Positions 8,322-17,265 of a stretch of 64,000 nt of DNA are shown here, piece after piece. The stretch is from positions 248,001 through 312,000 of the forward strand of contig CAVYJW010000008.1 of assembly GCA_963768945.1 (NCBI GenBank), written 5' to 3'. The notes below the pieces were generated by a model. The model was not told the DNA's origin, ran no database searches, and saw nothing but the letters and a program-made list of their open reading frames with translations. The stretch is from RYN-230 sp963768945. GTDB taxonomy: Bacteria; Actinomycetota; Actinomycetes; Streptosporangiales; Streptosporangiaceae. The position numbers and the translations under genes were made by a program. Within the stretch, counting starts at the first letter, position 1. Every line of letters starts with the position of its first letter.

Positions 8322-9299
8322 ATGGCCATGCCTATCTCCGGGGTGCCCACCGCCCCCGACGCCGCCGGCCAGCTGGCCGGCACCGAGCCCGGACCGACCG
8401 GCACGGACCGGGCCCGCCCGCCGGCCAGCCACGCGCTGGCCCGGATGGGCCGGGCGGTCCGCTCCAACCGCAAGGCCACCGCGGGCACGGTGCTGCTGGC
8501 CATCTTCCTGTTCGCCGCGCTGTTCCCGGGGCTGATCGCGCACGACAGCCCCAGCGCGGACGCTTATACGCCCAAGCTCGGCCTGTCCACCGCGCACCTG
8601 CTCGGGACCACCGCGCAGGGCCAGGACATGTGGGCCCAGGTGGTCTGGGGTACCCGGAACGTGATGATCATCGCGTTCGTGGTCGGCCTGGCCGCGACCG
8701 GGATCGCGGTCCTGATCGGCGTGGCCGCGGCCTACCTGGGCGGCCTCTGGGACGGCACGCTGAGCCTGCTCACCGACGTGCTGCTGGTCATCCCGCTGTT
8801 CCCGCTGCTGATCATCATCGCCGGGTACGCGCACGGCGGCGGCACGCTGGTGCTCATCCTGGTCATCACCGTGACCAGCTGGTCCTACACCGCGCGGCAG
8901 CTGCGATCCCAGGCACTCTCGCTGCGCCACCGGGACTTCCTGGAGGCGGCGCGGGTCCGCGGCGAGCGGCGGCTCTACATCATCGTGGTGGAGGTCATCC
9001 CCACGATGACCTCGCTGATCGTGGCGAGCTTCCTGACCAACGCGCTGTATGCGGTGCTGTTCGCGTCCAGCCTGCAGTTCATCGGCCTGGGCGACCCGAA
9101 CACGCAGAGCTGGGGGACGATGCTGTACTGGGCGGAGAACAACGCGGCGCTGCAGACCGGCCAGCCCATGTGGGCCATCGCCCCCGGCGCCTGCATCGCC
9201 GCCCTCGGGGCCGCGTTCGCCCTGCTCAACTACGCCTTCGACGAGATCGGCAACCCCGCGCTGCGGCCGGTGCGAAAGAAGCGGGTGACCCGTGCCTGA
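8322..9299 (+). CDS. ABC transporter permease, DppC/OppC type
   Basis: This 325-residue permease starts at the ATG at 8322, two bases after the stop of the DppB-like gene. A Pro/Ala-rich cytoplasmic start of about 45 residues precedes the first helix (TAGTVLLAIFLFAALFPGLI). The LLGTTAQGQDMWAQVVWGTR segment, the EAA loop (RDFLEAARVRGERRLYIIVV) and FIGLGDPNTQSWGTMLYWA identify the OppC family. It overlaps the following ATPase gene by 8 bp. Confidence 0.92.
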   Translation: MAMPISGVPTAPDAAGQLAGTEPGPTGTDRARPPASHALARMGRAVRSNRKATAGTVLLAIFLFAALFPGLIAHDSPSADAYTPKLGLSTAHLLGTTAQGQDMWAQVVWGTRNVMIIAFVVGLAATGIAVLIGVAAAYLGGLWDGTLSLLTDVLLVIPLFPLLIIIAGYAHGGGTLVLILVITVTSWSYTARQLRSQALSLRHRDFLEAARVRGERRLYIIVVEVIPTMTSLIVASFLTNALYAVLFASSLQFIGLGDPNTQSWGTMLYWAENNAALQTGQPMWAIAPGACIAALGAAFALLNYAFDEIGNPALRPVRKKRVTRA

Positions 9300-10401
9300 C
9301 GCCGCCCCCGGGGGCCCACTTCGCCAGGGCTCTTTTCTTGAGGGCCCCGTGCTCCAGGTCAGCGGCCTGACCGTGGAGTACGCGATGGAGCGCGGCGCGG
9401 TCCGCGCGGTCGAGGACGTGAGCTTCGACCTGGCCCCCGGCGAGTTCATCGGCGTGGTGGGCGAGTCCGGATGCGGCAAGTCCACCATGCTGTTCGCGAT
9501 CGCCCAGCTGCTGGTCCCCCCGGCCGAAATCACCGGCGGCAGCGTGATCTTCCGGGGCCGCAGCATGGTCGGGCTGACCGACAAGCAGCTGGCCGCGGTG
9601 CGCTGGAAAGACCTGTCCGTGGTCATGCAGAGCGCGATGAACGCGCTCAACCCGGTCAAGTCGATCGGCGCCCAGTTCCGCGACGCGATGCGGGCGCACG
9701 GCGTCACGTCCAAGGCCGAGATCGCCGGGCGGTCCGCCGAGGTACTCCGCATGGTCGGCATCGACCCGGTGCACCTCAAGAGCTACCCGCACCAGCTGTC
9801 CGGCGGGATGCGGCAGCGGTCCATGATCGCGATGGCCATGCTGTTCACCCCGGACCTGGTCATCATGGACGAGCCGACCTCCGCACTGGACGTGGTGGCG
9901 CAGCGCTCGCTGATGGTGCAGATCAAGGACCTGCAGCAGCGGCTCGGGTTCGCGATCATCTTCGTCACCCACGACATGTCGCTGGTCAGCCACTTCTCCG
10001 ACCGGCTGATGGTGATGTACGCAGGGCAGGTGGCCGAGTTCGGCCCGACCCGGCAGGTCTTCGACGCCCCGCGCCACCCGTACAGCACCGGGCTGCTGGA
10101 GGCGTTCCCCTCGATCCGCGGGCCCCGCGTGCCGCTGACCGGCATCCCCGGCAGCCCGCCGGACCTGGCCCGTCCCCCGGCGGGCTGCCGGTTCGCGCCG
10201 CGCTGCCCCCAGGTCATGGACGAGTGCCGGACCACGCCGCCCGCGCTCTACCAGGCCGGCCGGGTGCAGGTCCGCTGCCTGCTGCATAGTTCACGCAACG
10301 AGGTCCTCACGCCCGGCTCCCCCGCTGACAGCGTGAGCAGCGTGGCCACTGGCGGCCCCGCGGGGAGCGTGACCACGGAGGAGGGCAGCAGCGATGAGTG
10401 A
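9292..10401 (+). CDS. ABC transporter ATPase, DppD/OppD type
   Basis: This 369-residue ATPase has Walker A GESGCGKST (residues about 59-67), signature LSGGMRQRS, and Walker B DLVIMDEPTSALD. The oligopeptide-family C-terminal extension carries cysteines (CRFAPRCPQVMDEC, RCLLH) that in homologues hold an iron-sulfur cluster. The GTG start at 9292 overlaps the permease gene. Residues beyond about 340 are extra Ser/Thr/Gly sequence. It energises uptake with the DppF-like partner. Confidence 0.92.
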   Translation: MPDAAPGGPLRQGSFLEGPVLQVSGLTVEYAMERGAVRAVEDVSFDLAPGEFIGVVGESGCGKSTMLFAIAQLLVPPAEITGGSVIFRGRSMVGLTDKQLAAVRWKDLSVVMQSAMNALNPVKSIGAQFRDAMRAHGVTSKAEIAGRSAEVLRMVGIDPVHLKSYPHQLSGGMRQRSMIAMAMLFTPDLVIMDEPTSALDVVAQRSLMVQIKDLQQRLGFAIIFVTHDMSLVSHFSDRLMVMYAGQVAEFGPTRQVFDAPRHPYSTGLLEAFPSIRGPRVPLTGIPGSPPDLARPPAGCRFAPRCPQVMDECRTTPPALYQAGRVQVRCLLHSSRNEVLTPGSPADSVSSVATGGPAGSVTTEEGSSDE

Positions 10402-11518
10402 CGTCTCAGCCCAGGAAGGCGCGGCGCCGCTGCTGCGCACGGAGGGACTCACCAAGCACTTCAAGATCGGCAACGCGCTGTCGCGCCTGACCCTGCACGC
10501 GGTCGACGACGTGAGCCTGGACATCGGCGAGCGGGAGATCGTGGCCCTCGCCGGGGAGAGCGGCAGCGGCAAGAGCACCATCGCCCGGCTGCTGGCCAAG
10601 CTGTACAAGCCGACCAGCGGCGAGATCTACTTCCAGGGCCAGCCGGTGTCGCGGCTGCGCTCCCGCGCCGACACCCTCCGCTACACCGGGCTGGTCCCGA
10701 TGGTCTTCCAGGACCCGTTCAGCTCCATCAACCCGGTGTTGCGGATCTCGCACGGCGTCATGCGCGGCCTCAAACTGCACCGGCCGGAGTTGTCCGCCGC
10801 CCAGCGCCGCGCCGAGGCGGAGCGGGTCTTCGAGGTGGTGGGCCTGGCCCCGGCCGCGGAGGTGCTGCAGCGCTACCCGCACGAGCTGAGCGGCGGGCAG
10901 CGGCAGCGGGTCGGATTCGCACAGGCCCTGGCCCTGCGGCCGAAACTGATCCTGGCCGACGAGCCGGTGTCCATGCTGGACGTGTCCATCCGGATCGGGC
11001 TGCTGAACCTGATGGCCCGGCTGCGCGACGAGGAAGGGGTCTCGATCCTGTACATCACCCACGACATCGCCAGCGCGCGCTATATCGCGGACCGGCTCAT
11101 CGTGATGTACGCGGGCCAGATCGCGGAGTCCGGGCCGGTGGAGGAGGTGCTGGCGGCGCCGAAGCACCCGTACACCCAGCTGCTGCTGTCCGCGGTCCCG
11201 GACCCGCGGGCCCCGCTGGACATCACCGCGGAGACGGGCCGCGGTGAGCCGCCCAAGGTCATCGACCCGGTCCCCGGCTGCCGGTTCCGCTGGCGCTGCC
11301 CGCTGGCCATCGACCGGTGCCACGAATCCACGCCACTCCTCACTGACCTGGGCCCGGCTGGCCTGGGCCCGGCTGGCCTGGGCCCGGCTGGCCTGGGCCC
11401 GGCTGGCCTGGGCCCGGCTGGCCTGGGCCCGGCTGGCCTGGGCCGGGCCGAGCTGGGCCCCCGGCACGCGGCGGCGTGTTTCGTGGCCCAGGCCGGCGCG
11501 GAGGTGAAGGCCTTCTGA
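10394..11518 (+). CDS. ABC transporter ATPase, DppF/OppF type, with repeat tail
   Basis: This 374-residue ATPase has Walker A GESGSGKST, signature LSGGQRQRVGF, Walker B LILADEPVSMLD, and the C-terminal cysteine region CRFRWRCPLAIDRC. It overlaps the DppD-like gene by 8 bp. Where homologues have the last cysteine-containing segment, a run of LGPAG pentapeptides (about residues 319-348) is inserted before HAAACFVAQ. It is therefore a normal ATPase whose last family motif has been pushed away by a minisatellite. Confidence 0.92.
   Translation: MSDVSAQEGAAPLLRTEGLTKHFKIGNALSRLTLHAVDDVSLDIGEREIVALAGESGSGKSTIARLLAKLYKPTSGEIYFQGQPVSRLRSRADTLRYTGLVPMVFQDPFSSINPVLRISHGVMRGLKLHRPELSAAQRRAEAERVFEVVGLAPAAEVLQRYPHELSGGQRQRVGFAQALALRPKLILADEPVSMLDVSIRIGLLNLMARLRDEEGVSILYITHDIASARYIADRLIVMYAGQIAESGPVEEVLAAPKHPYTQLLLSAVPDPRAPLDITAETGRGEPPKVIDPVPGCRFRWRCPLAIDRCHESTPLLTDLGPAGLGPAGLGPAGLGPAGLGPAGLGPAGLGRAELGPRHAAACFVAQAGAEVKAF
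11348..11437 (+). repeat. 15-bp perfect minisatellite (LGPAG repeats)
   Basis: Six perfect copies of CTGGGCCCGGCTGGC, followed by a degenerate seventh at 11438-11452. It is in frame and encodes LGPAG repeats. Perfect identity between copies indicates recent expansion. Confidence 0.95.
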
Positions 11519-11539
11519 TGGGGATCAAGGTGTTCTGAT

Positions 11540-12805
11540 TTGAAAATTACCGTGGTCGGCGGCGGCTCGACCTACACGCCGGAGCTGGTCGACGGGGTGG
11601 CCCGGCTCACGGGGGCGCTCAAGGTCAGCGAGCTGGTCCTGGTCGACCCGGACGAGGGCCGGCTCGCGGCGGTCGGGCCGGTGTCGGCCCGCATCATGCG
11701 CGCCTACGGGCACCCGGCCCGGGTCAGCTGGACGGCCAGCCTGGACGAGGGAATCGACGGGGCCGGTGCGGTCCTGCTCCAGCTCCGGGTCGGCGGCCAG
11801 GCGGCGCGGCAGCGGGACGAGACCTGGCCGCTGGACTGCGGCTGCGTCGGGCAGGAGACCACCGGCGCGGGCGGGCTGGCCAAGGCGCTGCGCACGGTGC
11901 CGATCGTGGCGGACATCGCCGAGCGGGCCCGGCAGCGGGCCGACCCGGACGCCTGGATCATCGACTTCACCAACCCGGTCGGCATCGTGACCCGCGCCCT
12001 GCTGGACGCCGGGCACCGCGCGGTCGGCCTGTGCAACGTGGCGATCGGGTTCCAGCGGCTGTTCGCCCGGCTGCTCGGCACCGACCCGGCCCAGGTCCGG
12101 CTGGATCACGTCGGCCTCAACCACCTGACCTGGGAGCGGGCCGCCATGGTGGACGGCACTGACCGGCTGCCCGGGCTGATCGCGGCGCACGGCGAGGAGA
12201 TCGCCTCGCACACCGGGCTGCCCGCGTCCGTCCTGCATGACCTGGGCGCGGTGCCGTCCTATTACCTGCGCTACTTCTACGCGCACGACGCGGTGGTAGC
12301 GCAGGAGCGGACCGGGCCGACCCGGGCCGAGGAGGTCGCGGCGATCGAGCGGGAACTGCTGGCCATGTACGCCGACCCGGCCCTGGACCACAAGCCCGCC
12401 CTGCTGTCCGAGCGCGGCGGCGCGTTCTACTCCGAGGCGGCGGTGGCCCTGCTCGCCTCGCTGGCCGGCGACACCGGGGACACCCAGGTGGTCAACGTCA
12501 GGAACGGGGGCACATTCCCGTTCCTGCCCGGGGACGCGGTGATCGAGGTGCCCGCGGTGATCGGCGCGGACGGCGCCCGCCCGGCGCTGGCCGCACCACT
12601 GCCGCCGCTGATGCGCGGGCTGATCGCGCACGTGTCCGCGTACGAGGAACTGGCCGTGGACGCCGCCCGGCGTGGCGGCCGGGACCGGGTCAGGGCCGCG
12701 CTGCTGGCTCATCCCCTGGTCGGCCAGATCGACCTGGCCGACCGGCTGGCCGACCGGCTCATCGCCGAGAACCGGGCCTTCCTCCCCTGGGCTGCCGGAC
12801 GGTGA
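11540..12805 (+). CDS. Glycoside hydrolase family 4 (6-phospho-beta-glucosidase-like)
   Basis: This 421-residue NAD- and metal-dependent glycosidase opens with the dinucleotide fold KITVVGGGSTYTPELVDGV. It carries the metal-binding Cys of GLCNVAIG (near residue 170) and the His of LDHVGLNHLTW (near residue 200), as GH4 requires. Family 4 uses an oxidation-elimination mechanism and usually acts on 6-phospho-glycosides. With an ABC rather than a PTS importer, the substrate must be phosphorylated inside the cell or be unphosphorylated. The start is TTG at 11540, right after the ATPase gene (21 bp), and the stop overlaps the next gene by 4 bp. Confidence 0.9.
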   Translation: MKITVVGGGSTYTPELVDGVARLTGALKVSELVLVDPDEGRLAAVGPVSARIMRAYGHPARVSWTASLDEGIDGAGAVLLQLRVGGQAARQRDETWPLDCGCVGQETTGAGGLAKALRTVPIVADIAERARQRADPDAWIIDFTNPVGIVTRALLDAGHRAVGLCNVAIGFQRLFARLLGTDPAQVRLDHVGLNHLTWERAAMVDGTDRLPGLIAAHGEEIASHTGLPASVLHDLGAVPSYYLRYFYAHDAVVAQERTGPTRAEEVAAIERELLAMYADPALDHKPALLSERGGAFYSEAAVALLASLAGDTGDTQVVNVRNGGTFPFLPGDAVIEVPAVIGADGARPALAAPLPPLMRGLIAHVSAYEELAVDAARRGGRDRVRAALLAHPLVGQIDLADRLADRLIAENRAFLPWAAGR

Positions 12806-13851
12806 ACGGTGTGAGCGGCTCTGCCAGCCCGGCGGGGCGACCCGTGAGTGCGGAGCTACCTGCTGTCCTGGCCATCGACGGCGGGAACAGCAAGACCGAC
12901 ATCGCCCTGGTAGCCGCAGACGGGTCGCTGCTCGCCGCGGGCCGGGGGCCGGGGGTACGCACCTTCCCCACCCCGCCGGTGCTAGAGGCGATCGGCGCGG
13001 TCATCGGGGCGGCTGCCCTCGACGCGGGGCTGCCGGGCGGGTGGCCGGTGGCGGCGCACACCGTAGCCTGCATGGCCAACGCTGACCTGCCCGAGGAAGA
13101 GGAACGGCTGGCCGGCATGATCACGGCCGCGGGATGGAGCACGACCACCGAGGTCGCCAACGACACGTTCGCGGTCCTCCGGGCAGGCCTCGACACGCCC
13201 CAGGGCCGCCCGTGGGGCGTGGCCGTGACCTGCGGCGCCGGGATCAACTGCGTGGGCGTCGCCCCGGACGGGCGGACCACCGGGTTCCTGGCGCTGGGCG
13301 GCATCACCGGCGACTGGGGCGGCGCCTACGGCCTGGGCCGGGCCGCGCTGTGGTGGGCGATCCGCGCCGAGGACGGCCGCGGGCCGCAGACCGCGCTGCG
13401 CGACGTGGTGGCCGGCCATTTCGGCATGGCCGAGGTCCGCGACGTCGCGGTGGCCATCCACCTGGGCAAGATCTCCGAAGACGACCTGCAGGGCGTGGCC
13501 CGGCCGCTGATGGCCACGGCCGCCCAGGGGGATCAGGTCGCCCGCGACCTGGTCAGCCGGCTCGCCGACGAGATCGTCACGATGGCGGGCACGGTGATCC
13601 GGCGGCTCGGCCTCAGCGGGTCGGCGGTCCCCGTGGTGCTGGGCGGCGGGGTGCTCACCGCCCGTGACCCGCAACTCCTCAGCTGGATTGCCGAGCGGCT
13701 GGCCGGCCAGGCGCGGGGTGCTCAGGTCAGCGTGGTGCAGGTACCCCCGATCGCAGGGGCCGCCCTGCTCGGCCTGGACCGGGCCGGCGCCGCCCCCGCC
13801 GCCGAACGCCGTCTCCGCGCCGCCTACGACATGGGCGGAACACCGACGTAG
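12802..13851 (+). CDS. BadF/BadG-type sugar (N-acetylglucosamine-like) kinase
   Basis: This 349-residue member of the BadF/BadG/BcrA/BcrD ATPase family, which includes eukaryotic-type N-acetylglucosamine kinase, has an ATP site at LAIDGGNSKTDIALV. It continues with VANDTFAVLRAG, VTCGAGINCVG, GGITGDWGGAYGLG and PVVLGGGVL. It is the last gene of the operon (GTGA overlap with GH4). Two sugar kinases of different families in one operon suggest that the two halves of a disaccharide, or a disaccharide and its product, are phosphorylated separately. An amino-sugar specificity is plausible, not proven. Confidence 0.88.
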   Translation: MNGVSGSASPAGRPVSAELPAVLAIDGGNSKTDIALVAADGSLLAAGRGPGVRTFPTPPVLEAIGAVIGAAALDAGLPGGWPVAAHTVACMANADLPEEEERLAGMITAAGWSTTTEVANDTFAVLRAGLDTPQGRPWGVAVTCGAGINCVGVAPDGRTTGFLALGGITGDWGGAYGLGRAALWWAIRAEDGRGPQTALRDVVAGHFGMAEVRDVAVAIHLGKISEDDLQGVARPLMATAAQGDQVARDLVSRLADEIVTMAGTVIRRLGLSGSAVPVVLGGGVLTARDPQLLSWIAERLAGQARGAQVSVVQVPPIAGAALLGLDRAGAAPAAERRLRAAYDMGGTPT

Positions 13852-14148
13852 TCACAGGCCGCCCGGCCAACCACCTGAATTGCTTCAGCGAGGCACTCAG
13901 AACTTTTGAGTTCTCGGTGGCAGGGTCTTTCGTGGCCCGGACGGCGTTCAACGTCCGCCGTCCTGTCCGTGCGTCCATGCCCCCCGGTCTGCCGCGGAAT
14001 GCTCGCGGCCCCACGAGTCACACTGGCCCCTCCCGCCCACTTTTCACGCGAAACATGCGCCGAAACGGACAAAACACCCCGGAAAAACGCACGTTCCGCG
14101 TGAAATGTCGGCGGCTCTCCATGATCAATGTGACCCATAGTGCTGCTG
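13852..14148. other. Convergent gap with inverted repeats
   Basis: No gene is seen. A small stem AGAACT-TTTG-AGTTCT lies near 13897-13912. A larger inverted repeat pairs TTTCACGCGAAAC (14042-14054) with GTTCCGCGTGAAA (14093-14105), 12 of 13 bases matching across a 38-base loop. The gap separates two convergent genes, so terminator or boundary function is possible. Confidence 0.5.
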
Positions 14149-15018
14149 TTACGGAATGTGCATCGAAGTTTCGGTCGCGTCCGGGGGCGGCGGGGCGGCC
14201 AGGGCCTGGCAGGCGATAGCGGCGGCCGCGACGACGTTGAGGGAGTCCACGCCTGCCGCCCTCGCGTGCGCGGCCATCGGGATGCACACGTCCAGGTCGG
14301 CTTCGTGCATCCAGTGTGAGGACAGGCCGTCGCCCTCGGTGCCGAGCAGCAGCGCTACCCGTGCGCCGGGCCGGCTCCCGGGCCCCAGCGCGGCGTCGAT
14401 CGGCGTCGCGGACTGGTCCGGGGTCAGGGCGAGCAGCCGGAACCCCGCCGCGCGCAACTGCGCCAGGCCGCCGTACCAGTCGGTCATCCTCGTGTACGGG
14501 ATGGCGAAGACCGCGCCCATGGACACCTTCACCGCCCGCCGGTAGAGCGGGTCGGCGCAGCGCGGCGACAAGATCACCGCGTCGGTGCCGAACGCCGCCG
14601 CGCAGCGGAAGATCGACCCCACATTGCCGTGGTCAACCAGGTCCTCAAGCACCACCACGCGCCGCGCGCCAGCCAGGACCCCCGCCATCGTGGGCAGTTC
14701 GCGGCGGGCCATCGAGGCCAGCGCGCCGCGGTGCACCTGGTAGCCGGTGAGCTGCCGGGCGACGTCGTCGGCCACCACGTACACGGGCCCGGCGCACTCC
14801 TGCGCCAGGCTGCCCAGCCGGGCCAGCCTGGCCTGCGTGACCAGCAGGGACCGGGCCGCGAACCCCGCGGCCAGGGCCCGAAGGATGACCTTTTCCCCTT
14901 CGGCGATGAACATGCCGCCCCGCGACTCCATACCGATGCGCAGGGCGGAATCGGTAAGCGAGACGTAGTCGGCGAGCCTCGGATCGGCCGGGTCGCGTAC
15001 CTCGATTGGGCCAGCCAC
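14149..15018 (-). CDS. SpoU-family RNA 2'-O-methyltransferase
   Basis: This 289-residue SPOUT methyltransferase has an N-terminal substrate-binding half (about residues 10-110, with FIAEGEKVILRAL) and the knotted C-terminal half. The three SpoU motifs are present: DHGNVGSIFRCA, ALLLGTEGDGLS and IPM...DSLNVVAAAAI. It should methylate a ribose in tRNA or rRNA using S-adenosylmethionine. The start is GTG at 15018 with a weak ribosome site. It is monocistronic and divergent from the VWA gene. Confidence 0.9.
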   Translation of the reverse strand: MAGPIEVRDPADPRLADYVSLTDSALRIGMESRGGMFIAEGEKVILRALAAGFAARSLLVTQARLARLGSLAQECAGPVYVVADDVARQLTGYQVHRGALASMARRELPTMAGVLAGARRVVVLEDLVDHGNVGSIFRCAAAFGTDAVILSPRCADPLYRRAVKVSMGAVFAIPYTRMTDWYGGLAQLRAAGFRLLALTPDQSATPIDAALGPGSRPGARVALLLGTEGDGLSSHWMHEADLDVCIPMAAHARAAGVDSLNVVAAAAIACQALAAPPPPDATETSMHIP

Positions 15019-15125
15019 CCTGACAGATTACAAACCGGGGAACTGCCTGATCCGTCCCGCATTGCACCGTTAAAGTCGGGGGTCATAACCGTGGGGGACC
15101 ACGGACTTCCCGATCGAGGGACGCC

Positions 15126-16883
15126 TTGAACCCTGGAGTCACCGGAGACCCGGAGAGCACCGGGCGGCCGCACCGGCTCAGGCTGCTGGTCGCGCTGGGC
15201 CTGGCTGGCGTGATCGCCGCGACGCTGCTGGTCGCGCTGGGTGCCGAGGCGGTTGTGTCCCGGGCATCGTGCACGGATCACCCGGTGGTGATCAACGTGG
15301 CCGCGGCCGACGAGGTCGCCCCGGCGATCGAGCACGTGAGCCGGTACTTCAACGCCCAGCGCAACGACGTGGACGGGCACTGCGCCGTGGTCCAGGTGGT
15401 CAGCGAGCAGCCGTCAACCGCGGCCGCGGAGGTGTCCGGGCTCAGGTCACCGTCCGGCCACGCCCGGTTCGACGCCTGGATCCCGGACTCCTCACTGTGG
15501 GTCAACGTGGCCCGCAGTTCCCCGGCGGGGGCGCAACTGGTCCAGCCCACCGGCGTTACCGTGGCCAAGTCCCCGCTCATGATCGTGATGCCCCGGTCCG
15601 TGGCGGCGCAGATGCCTGCCTTCGGCACGTCGGTGGGCTGGCAGTTCCTGCTCCCGCAGGAAGTCGGCGGTCCCGCCTCCGGCCTCGGGCTGCACGTGGA
15701 GTTCCCTGACCCAGCTCAGAGTTCCGCCGGGCTGGCCACGCTGATCCAGCTTCAGCAACTGCTCAGCAAGTCGGTGAGCCCGGCCAGGGAACTGGCCGCG
15801 TTTACCGACTTCGTGTTCAATGTGCAGGTCACCCGGGACTCAGGCAGCAGCGGGGCGCTGGCCACGCTGGCCAGCTTGGCCCGGCCGCCCCGGGACGAGC
15901 GCCCGGTCACCATCGCCTCCGAGCAGGCGGTCGCGCAGTTCGACCGGGCCCACCCGCAGGACCCGCTGTCCGGCCGCTACCCGGTAGAGGGCTCGCCGCA
16001 GCTGGACTACCCCTACGTGACGACCACCGCGGACCCGCTCAAGCTGAAGGCGGCCCGTGCGTTCGAGAAGGCGCTCCGGTCCAGCTACGCGACGTCCTAC
16101 GTGCGCTACGAGGGCTTCCGGTCCGCCACCGGGAGCGCGCCGGCCTGGATCGGCCAGTACGGCCTGGACACCGGGCAGCCGACCGCTTCCCCGGCGCCCG
16201 CCGCCGGGGAGGCGGAGACGACCCTGCAGGCCTGGCAGCGTCTCAGCCTCGGGTCCCGTGACCTCGTGCTGCTGGACGTCTCGCAGCAGATGGCCACGCC
16301 CGTCGCCCCGGGCGGCCCGACCCTGGAACAAGTGCTCGCGCAGGCCGCCACGCTGGGCCTGGCCGAGTTCCCGGACAGCACCCAGATGGGAGACTGGGCG
16401 TTCGCCAGTCACCTGGACGGGAACCTGCCTTACAAGCAGCTCGTGTCGGTGGGCCCGCTGCCTGCCCCGCTCGGCCTGATCACCCGCCGGCAGCAGGTCG
16501 CGGCGGTGGCGAAGGCGGGGACGACCGTCCCCTACCCCGCGGCCCTGTACGGCTCGATCCTGGCCGGCTTCAAGGCGATGACCAGCAGTTACCAGGCCCG
16601 CTACGACAACGCGGTGCTGGTCATGACGGCCGGGGTGGACAACGCCCCGGGCGACATCTCCGCCCCGGACCTGATCAGGCAGCTGCGCACGCTCTACAAC
16701 CCCAAGCGGCGGGTCGAGATCATCGTCATCAAGTTCGGCGACGCAGGTGACTTCAGCGCGCTGCAGCAGATCGCCAGCGTCACCGGTGGTCAGGCGTACG
16801 ACATCACCAACCCGACGCAGATCAGCAAGGTGTTCTTCAGCGCGATCGCGCGCCGGCTCTGCTCCCCCAACTGCGGCACCTAG
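15126..16883 (+). CDS. Membrane-anchored substrate-binding/VWA domain protein
   Basis: This 585-residue protein has one N-terminal membrane anchor (residues about 18-43) and an extracellular part. Residues about 55-330 look like an extracellular solute-binding fold (DHPVVINVAAADEVAP, SPLMIVMPRSVAAQ). Residues about 375-580 form a von Willebrand A domain (SRDLVLLDVSQQMATP, VLVMTAGVDN, IIVIKFGDAGDFSAL). The MIDAS motif reads DVSQQ instead of DxSxS, so metal binding may be reduced. The start is TTG at 15126 with GAGGGA upstream. The fused architecture recurs in actinomycetes; its function is unknown. Confidence 0.82.
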   Translation: MNPGVTGDPESTGRPHRLRLLVALGLAGVIAATLLVALGAEAVVSRASCTDHPVVINVAAADEVAPAIEHVSRYFNAQRNDVDGHCAVVQVVSEQPSTAAAEVSGLRSPSGHARFDAWIPDSSLWVNVARSSPAGAQLVQPTGVTVAKSPLMIVMPRSVAAQMPAFGTSVGWQFLLPQEVGGPASGLGLHVEFPDPAQSSAGLATLIQLQQLLSKSVSPARELAAFTDFVFNVQVTRDSGSSGALATLASLARPPRDERPVTIASEQAVAQFDRAHPQDPLSGRYPVEGSPQLDYPYVTTTADPLKLKAARAFEKALRSSYATSYVRYEGFRSATGSAPAWIGQYGLDTGQPTASPAPAAGEAETTLQAWQRLSLGSRDLVLLDVSQQMATPVAPGGPTLEQVLAQAATLGLAEFPDSTQMGDWAFASHLDGNLPYKQLVSVGPLPAPLGLITRRQQVAAVAKAGTTVPYPAALYGSILAGFKAMTSSYQARYDNAVLVMTAGVDNAPGDISAPDLIRQLRTLYNPKRRVEIIVIKFGDAGDFSALQQIASVTGGQAYDITNPTQISKVFFSAIARRLCSPNCGT

Positions 16884-16895
16884 CAGGCACGATAG

Positions 16896-16913
16896 GGCCG
16901 CTGGAGCGCGGCC
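16896..16913 (+). terminator. Small GC hairpin after VWA gene
   Basis: A stem GGCCGC / GCGGCC with a 6-base loop lies 12 bp after the VWA stop, followed by AAAAAATTTCTT. The U-run is imperfect, so it is a weak terminator candidate. Confidence 0.45.
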
Positions 16914-16968
16914 AAAAAATTTCTTACGGAGTTGTGACAACCCCCCCGCGAAGCCCGGCGTCTTCATT

Positions 16969-17199
16969 GTGAGGCCCGACGAGAGCGGGGCGTCGGGCCT
17001 CACGGTATTTCTCCGGCATGGTCCCGGGCGGCGGAAGCCACCAGGGCTCGGGCCGGAGAGCAGGGCGCGAGGTCCGGCCAGAGCGGGGTGCCGGATCTCG
17101 CGGTAGCCCTCCGGCACGGTCGGCCCGGCGCGAGTTTTCACCGGGCCACTAGCCGGGGACGGGACGTGAGGTCCGGCCAGAGCGGGGTGCCGGGCCTCA
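16969..17199. repeat. Three ~98-bp tandem units, each with a conserved hairpin
   Basis: Three hairpins lie in a row. The first has arms GTGAGGCCCGAC / GTCGGGCCTCAC (16969-17003, perfect 12 bp). The second has GCGAGGTCCGGC / GCCGGATCTCGC (17067-17101, one G-U). The third has TGAGGTCCGGC / GCCGGGCCTCA (17167-17199). All share an 11-base loop of the type AGAGCGGGGT, and part of the spacer (CGGTA..CTCCGGCA) is shared. They sit between convergent genes and could act as a bidirectional terminator array. Base changes in one arm are largely compensated in the other, which supports selection on the fold. Confidence 0.85.
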
Positions 17200-17210
17200 T
17201 TTCCTTGCCC

Positions 17211-17261
17211 GGCCCGGTTCACCGACCGGCCCGGTTCACTGACCGGCCCGGTTCACCGACC
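17211..17261. repeat. 17-bp x 3 tandem repeat
   Basis: Three copies of GGCCCGGTTCACCGACC (the second with CTGACC) follow the hairpin array directly and end 5 bp before the stop of the phosphotransferase gene. Confidence 0.9.
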
Positions 17262-17265
17262 GGGC

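Noticed and set aside
11348..11437. Short regular repeats considered as a CRISPR array
   Set aside because: The unit is 15 bp without spacers and is in frame in an ATPase gene. No cas genes or repeat-spacer pattern are seen anywhere in the window.
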